This document shows positions 57,611 to 64,000 of a stretch of 64,000 bases of DNA, in pieces; positions within the stretch are counted from its first letter, which is position 1; each line of letters starts with the position of its first letter. Origin of the DNA: Coturnix japonica (Eukaryota; Chordata; Aves; Galliformes; Phasianidae). The stretch covers positions 59,934,312 to 59,998,311 of the forward strand of contig NC_029516.1 in the NCBI RefSeq assembly GCF_001577835.2, given 5' to 3'. Position numbers and translations under genes: made by a program. The notes under the pieces were generated by a model. It was not told where the DNA came from, searched no databases, and was given only the letters and a program-made list of their open reading frames with translations.

Positions 57611-58659
57611 CTTTCATGGTAAAAAGAAAATACATTGTACATATATGTTTAGTCCACATGTGAGCCATGCGCAGGACACGAGCCAGCCGCATGCAAGTCA
57701 CCAGCCATTCAAGCCACTCCATACTGATGGAGACATCTGATAATAAATCATGGGTTCCCAACATTCACGATGGCTGCAATGCAGAGATTAAATGTGTGAC
57801 CTTTTCCTTAAATGTCTAAATTCTGGCGATACTTAGGCATAAATCAAAGTAGTGCGTGACCATGATTTGTTAGTTACTCATATGCCTGCAATTTGATATC
57901 ACCACGTTTTACATTGCGATTAAATGAATGGGTGGTCCCCTTTACCTTGGAAACAATTTTATTACTTTATGACTTTGTCCATTAAAGGGGCAGGTAGTGT
58001 TACCTTATAGAAAAGAGCACCTGTTGTAGAATGACAATTTAGCAAACATTACCATATGCTCCTGCAAATGAAAAACCAATGTTCTGCTTATGGAAAGGCA
58101 TTTAATGTTGCTCCTTGGTGTGTCCTAAACAATCCAGAGGAGTAAATTTCAGTTGTTTAATTCACGTTGCCTTTAACGCAGTCAAGAAGTTTTACCTGTC
58201 TGCCTTTTGTACATCATGGCCCCTAGTTTATTATTGTTTCTACAAACCAATGTCATAATGCCCTACAAGAGAGTTGCTTATTTACTTTTCTTTCCTTGAG
58301 GACTGAAGTTTAATCCAGGTTTTATTTTGGAATATACCCCATGCATTAATGAAGTGCACCATGTGACTTCATGGTAGGTACACAGCTCTTGTATATTCAG
58401 TTTGCTTGGTAGAGCATTTCAAACACTATTTGATAAAGCGCTCATTGTAAGCACAGAAGATAGACTGTTTTTTCTTTCTGGTTTATGAGTGAGGTTTAAT
58501 TCCATCAGGTGCTAACATTCACTGAGAGCAAGACCACATAAACCACGAATGCTTCTTTAATTTTTAGGCTGTTGTCTTACGGGTCATCGCTTCTGTGATA
58601 AATGCTTGAATTTGTGTTATCCTCTGTAAGAATAACACAACCTTTTTTAAACTTTGATG

Positions 58660-58990
58660 TTGAAGGGCTGAGAGAACTGAACTTCTTTAGTCAGAAGAGG
58701 AGACTTTGGGAAGACCTAACGGCTGCCTTTCAGAATCTCTAGGGAAGAGATGGAGTTGGGCAGGAGAACAAGCCACTACAGCTTAAACTGAAACAAAGAG
58801 ACTGGGGCTAGAAAATACTCTGCCCATAATGACAGTCAAGTGGTAGAATGGGTTGCCAAGAGAAACTGTGGTCTCCATCCTTGGGTCTCTCAAAACCCAG
58901 CTGACTAAAGCCTTGAGAAGGCTCATGTGAGCTCAGAACATAGTGAACTCTGAGAGGGTCAGACTAGAGACTTCTGCAATCAGGTCTTGC
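58660..58990 (+). mobile_element. Old CR1 LINE 3' fragment
   Basis: Diverged plus-orientation copy: 'gctgagagaactgaacttct', 'gaagacctaacggctgcctt' and 'gtagaatgggttgccaagag' are recognisable CR1 text. Confidence 0.65.
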
Positions 58991-61900
58991 TGTGCTTGTG
59001 GGCTCTGGAAGGAGTTCCTCAGTAGAAATGCTTATGAACTATGAGATATGCATATTTTTTAATCCAGTCTTAGCCTTTCACACAGTAGTTCAGGTCAGTA
59101 CACGTTTCTCCAGGGCTTTGCTTGCTAGTCTTTTAACAGTTTACAATGAACTCTGTGAAAGATGGACTTGAAAGTCACCAATATAAGCAGATTAGTTTTC
59201 AAAAGGTCATTTCTTTAACATGTCAACACAGTAGTAATAGTTTGTTCTTCTATAATACTCCTTGTCTCCTCACAAGATTGCTACCTTTTCTTTTTCCCCT
59301 ATAGGTCTTAATAGTTTAATTACCATTTTAGGATCCATAGTACAGTTGAATAGTGCTCCTACTGGTGTGCCAGCCACTGAGCCAGGGAAGAGGAATGTAC
59401 CTCTCTCTTATATTTCTTACGCCTTCCTTCAAATTACTGTGGTTTTTTTTCCTCCATCAACACTGAAGAGCCAAGGTAGTACTTTTTCATATAAGCTGAA
59501 TAAATTCTGGTTTTGCTAGATGCTTTTTTTATGGCCACTGGAAGGGAAGAAGTATGACAGAACTTCCAAGAAAACTGGTACTAAGAGATTCAAAAGTCTT
59601 CCTCTTACGGCTGATTGATTGATTTATTGCTACTGGCTCTTTAAATAGAACTTCTTGTTGGTTTTGAAATGAATTAACGAGCTTTTCTTTTACTTCTTCC
59701 AGTGTCATTGTGACTACAAGTGAAGTTCAGGGCGCTGTTAGAATTCTTAGTATTTTTCACTTCTCTACTATTTTCCATATTGTGTAACGTTTCCTTTGAG
59801 ATGTGGAAAATAAAATATTGGCAAAATTATATGAAACACCTCAAAGATTAAGAGGCCTTCTTGGATTCTTCAGAGTATGAAATTTAAACCATTAGATCTT
59901 AAATATAATGTATAAATATAGCATGTCAAATGGCATTCTTTTACAACAAAATAATTAATTCACGAGGCTTTACAAAACTGCCCGCCATTACACAATATAT
60001 AGAAAACTGCATCAAGTCCACTTGAAATTAGCAGTAATAGTGTAATGCCTGTTGAAGTGTAGAGTTTCTCACCCAAATCAAAACAATAAAACAATAGCTC
60101 GCTTTAGTCACAAGTCGGTCTTTCTGAATCCAGCCCTATGCTGTGGCATTAAACTTGGAGAACAAAACCAGAAAACCCCTTAAAACTGCTCAAAAGTGCT
60201 GCCTGAAGCGTAGTGGTGAAAGGAATACTGTGGTTGTGTAATATTGTGTGTGTAATGTGAGCCACGTTTACTTCGTCTGCAGCAGTTGTCGCATAGGGTG
60301 TTACAGCACACTGTGACTACACAGGCCCAGTTTCTGCCACAGCTGTACAGATGCATGCACACAGAAATAAAAAGTTGTTGTATCCACATGCTTATATGTT
60401 AGAGACACTTATGTGTTGTGTATATAGCATTTGCTTTCTAAGCAAAGAAATATGCTAGTTATCTATTTATACGTAAATGGGAACTCAATTGCAGGCTACT
60501 GTGAGCTGGATTAACTGTCTTTAGAAATGGCAGCACAGTTTGGGAGAGAAATGGAGGTAATTTTTCCATCCTAGGAAGTGTCTTGCTTCTGTAATTGTAA
60601 GGGAAGTCCGTTTAGTTGCTCAGCTGTATTGGATTCAGTTCAACTCTTCTTTCTGTATCTTCCTCACTTTTTCTGAATCTGTGTTTTTTCTGAATCTGAT
60701 CCTGTGCTGTGGCCCAGCCCGCAGCCATAGTTTGGTTCTCAGCATTTTACAGGGCTCTGTTGAATAAGAAGCCAACCTCTGCAGTCTGTGCCTTCTTCGT
60801 ATTAACAAGCGTCTGTACAGTAGATGATTTAAACATTTATATATTGATGCTCTTCTTGAACCCAGAAACAGAAGTTCAGTAACATCAGCGTTCATTTCTA
60901 GCTCTACAGCGAACTGAAAATGCTGCATTTACAATTGTTTCCTTTCAGTTCTTCTTTTAAGTGGTTCTCACACAGCCAGCGACGTTTTCCTCTTGTCAGT
61001 TGGCCAAAATACTTACTGTGAAAGATGCATGAAATTAATGTTCCGTTCTGCTGTTCCTCAGTGAGCTGGACTCCAGCAAGACAAATCAGACCCCATTTGA
61101 AAGCATGTTAAGATATCTTTTAGTTTCATAAATTCAGAAATAATGGAGACATTCCAAGTCAAGAGCACTGCTACTCATGTAAGTTGGACAAAAACCTTGG
61201 TTCATGGGGGTGTTATGATTAGTCATTTATCAGTTTTAGCGTGGCTAGTTGATTGTTGATACAGGCTTTGAATCATAAGAAGACAAGCCTAAAATAATTC
61301 TATTAAGTCTTCTTACCTTTGAAATATTAAGAAATGGAACTGGTACTAACGTTATTTTTCTGATAGAAGCTGTATCACTTGTAACTTGTGATGACTTTGT
61401 GTTTCCAATGTGAGCTTAATGCTGACACCTCTGCAAATTCCTCATCTGTGACCAGACTTTTTCAAGGACACTTTTAATGTGCTGAGTGTTATTTTGTTCT
61501 TGAGTTTCTCTGGGCACAATCCAGTTTGCTCTGGGCGCTGTCAAAAGATAATAAGTGATTGCAGATGAAGCACTTGCTCACAGGGTGTTTAGAAAGGACA
61601 CGTAGGGTAACTTTAATGCTAAAACATTACAGCTAGAATTTTGGAGTGCTATGAAGCATGATTCTTCCTTATCTTTGAGTTGTTACACAGAGGAATATGC
61701 ACTAAACAGGTGGATTATCTGACTTTTCACCAGTCTAGAAGCTTTTACTTTTGAGCTGGCATCATCAATGAAATCATCTTCATGTGGCTTTTTTTTTGTG
61801 TTGTTCATCTTGTGTTTTTCCACATTCAAGTAGTGCTGTAGTTTTTTTTTTCCTTTTTTTGGATTGTTATCTTCTGTATGACACCTTACATGTGCTTGAT

Positions 61901-63764
61901 ATGGTGGGCTATACTTGCTGCAGCATACTGAACTCAAAGGCTGTAGAACAAGAGAAGTTCCGAGCATATTCTGAGCTGGATGGTTGTGGTGCAAACACAC
62001 ATTCCCACTCTGCAGGTTGTTGTTAATTTAAATAAGAAAGCAAACATCTGCATAGATACCGACTTTAAGCATGTTCCCAGGATTTCTCTGCAGGTTAATT
62101 CTGTTCCTAGTGCTCTTCATGCAAAGAGAAAGGCTTCAGCTTTCTTTCCGTTTTCTTTTGTCCTGTTAATTCAAAATGTAGTCAGTGTTTGAACACACAG
62201 CAAAGGACAATCACAAAGATCTAATACGGGCTTTGTTCATATCCAAGGAGAGATCTCCCATCCCTACAAACCAGTTATGCCCTGTTTAAAACCCAGCTGT
62301 GCTAGTAGAGACAGGACGTCAGCAGCCATTACCTATGTGCTCTTATGCAAGAGCTTCAAGTGAGGAGTGCGCAGCCAAAACCACATCAATAATTTCTGCT
62401 TGTTCTTCCCTGGGGAGAGCTGCAATGGATGTGATGGGGATGTCTGAGTAAGGAAGAGGAGCTGTGGATTCAGTTCCTGGGGAGCTGTACACTCCCTTTG
62501 CCGTCATCTGTCAGCCTTCCCAGGAATCCTCTGAAGCAATTACCAGCACGTGTTGAGGTGTGCCAACAGGGCAAGCTAGATCTAAATTTTCTACCCGTAT
62601 AAGGGAGAGATTTCCGTCATTTAAGTGTTCTGGCTATAAAAGCACTATTCATTTGTTAGACTGAGTTCTTCATCTGGAAGAAGCATAGAAGAATAATTGC
62701 AGGCATTGTGGAGACTGGCCCACCATTAGAATTGAAGAAAAAGCACCGTATTTGCAACACCTTCAGCCAAAGTCTGCTGGATTTTTCTTTTTCAGTTTTT
62801 TTTTGGGACTGTGAGGTTTAGCTTTCATCGTGCATCTCATGTCACCTCAATATACTGCAAGTATAGCCTTGAAAGTTTAAGCCAGGGTCTTCCTGCAGCA
62901 TGTGGCAGCTTTCTAGGCAGAACAGAGATGTAGGTGTGTGCAGTTCTGCCTGCAAGCCCAAACCAGGGACATGGCTCAGCTATTTCAAAAGACCACTGAG
63001 GTGCCTAAGAATGCAGATTAATAACAAGATCTCCCCTGACTAGACGTGAGGTTTTGAACTCATTCAGATCCCAGGTGAGATAGCTGCTGCCATGCTTTAT
63101 CAGCTTCATCTGCTGGACATGTAACAGCTAAACAAACTTCTTGGGGAGCAAGGAATGGGCAACAACTGCATCACAGGGTTAATGCAATTCAAAAATCGTG
63201 CTTCTCATGCTTTTGCACCGGTGGTATTCGATACTCGGTGATGAATTAAATAGGCTGTGCAAAGTTATCAGGGCAAGATGTGATATCAAGCCAGCATATG
63301 TCTGCCCTTTACAGACCAGCAACCACATGCACTGTTGCATAACATTTTATTGTACTTAGAGTTACTCGAAAGCCAGCTGCAGAAGTTACTGGTTTATTAT
63401 TTCTAGTGGGAGTGTATGCAGGATTTAAAAAGTTTCTTCAAGAGTTTTGTTGTGTTTTTTTTAATTATTTCCCCAGAGCTTCTGTTTTCAGTGTGGTATT
63501 CATCATTGCTCAGTGTCTTACATAAACCTTTATTCCAGTGCAAAATGGACTTAAATGGGACACGGGCTAAGCACTCAGAGAATAGCTACAAATGACCCTT
63601 AGACAGGCCAGCGATTCAGGCCAGACCCTGTATTTCTTTTGATTCCTTGGTAGTTATAAGCAAGCCTGGAAAAACAGGATCGTGACCTTAAAAACAGGAT
63701 TTCGTCTGCTGGATTTTTCTTTAATCATGTCAGTTCTCATACTGGAATTCATTGCTGTATCTGC

Positions 63765-63835
63765 TGTGTTGTTTTGTTTTGCTTTGTTTTTGTTATTGGT
63801 ATTTTTTGTTTGCTTGTTTGTTTTTCTACCCTTAC
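63765..63835. repeat. T/G-rich low-complexity tract
   Basis: Runs of (TTTTG)n and (TTTG)n, ending in a polypyrimidine tract and a cag acceptor-like trinucleotide near 63836. Confidence 0.7.
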
Positions 63836-64000
63836 AGTCTACAGTGATTTATTTTCAAGTTGCAGAAGCTTTGGTCTCCCCCACTAAATTATCTGCTTCC
63901 AGTTCTGTACCCTCAGTAGCTCTTCAGACAATGAATTTGTTTGTTTCTTCTGTGAATGCATTCATCTCATTCACATTATCGTTTAGTAATTACATCAAGC

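Larger units (their letters stand above)
54637..64000 (+). other. Probable SPX intron 1, to the window edge
   Basis: No spexin coding exon was recognised. Contents: CR1 at 56778-57610 (-) and 58660-58990 (+), a T/G-rich low-complexity stretch at 63765-63830, and otherwise unique sequence in which I see no gene. Confidence 0.45.

Overview
The window is nuclear DNA from a bird, most likely a galliform such as chicken. Three things support this: many CR1 LINE 3' fragments ending in the avian (ATTCTGTG)n tail, three copies of the chicken-type mariner 'Galluhop', and an avian ERVL-type LTR. Gene order and strand match the vertebrate block PYROXD1(+) - RECQL(-) - GOLT1B(+) - SPX(+), known from human chromosome 12p12. 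Family assignments rest on remembered protein sequences; no search was run.

Layout. Positions 1-2150 are intergenic with CR1 fragments. PYROXD1 (2291-15074, +) has 12 coding exons and gives a complete 500-residue flavoprotein disulphide reductase. Positions 15.1-18.4 kb hold the convergent 3' ends of PYROXD1 and RECQL, with an internally deleted mariner and old CR1 sequence. RECQL (31539-18436, -) has 14 coding exons and gives a complete 661-residue RecQ1 DNA helicase. Its non-coding first exon lies in a CpG-rich promoter (about 32.97-33.3 kb) shared head to head with GOLT1B. GOLT1B (33188-43718, +) has five coding exons and gives a 138-residue Golgi/ER four-helix membrane protein, followed by a long 3' UTR with several poly(A) signals. 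Positions 46.2-54.1 kb are intergenic: CR1 copies, a mariner, a CTCF-like motif and one orphan Kozak-ATG/splice-donor pair. A strong CpG island at 54.2-54.7 kb contains an ATG-AAG followed at once by a splice donor; by synteny this is probably exon 1 of spexin (SPX). No later spexin exon was found before the window ends.

The three complete genes are housekeeping-type and unrelated in pathway: redox repair of oxidised proteins, DNA fork restart and Holliday-junction processing, and vesicle trafficking. The only regulatory link visible is the shared RECQL/GOLT1B promoter. All exons were joined by hand with GT/AG boundaries and reading phase checked. I see no operon, CRISPR array, tRNA, rRNA or novel multi-gene system. 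The more interesting points are local: indel-rich young CR1 copies that look like assembly error, a probable uORF touching the RECQL start codon, a Tyr-to-Phe change at the RECQL beta-hairpin tip, and two independently deleted mariners.
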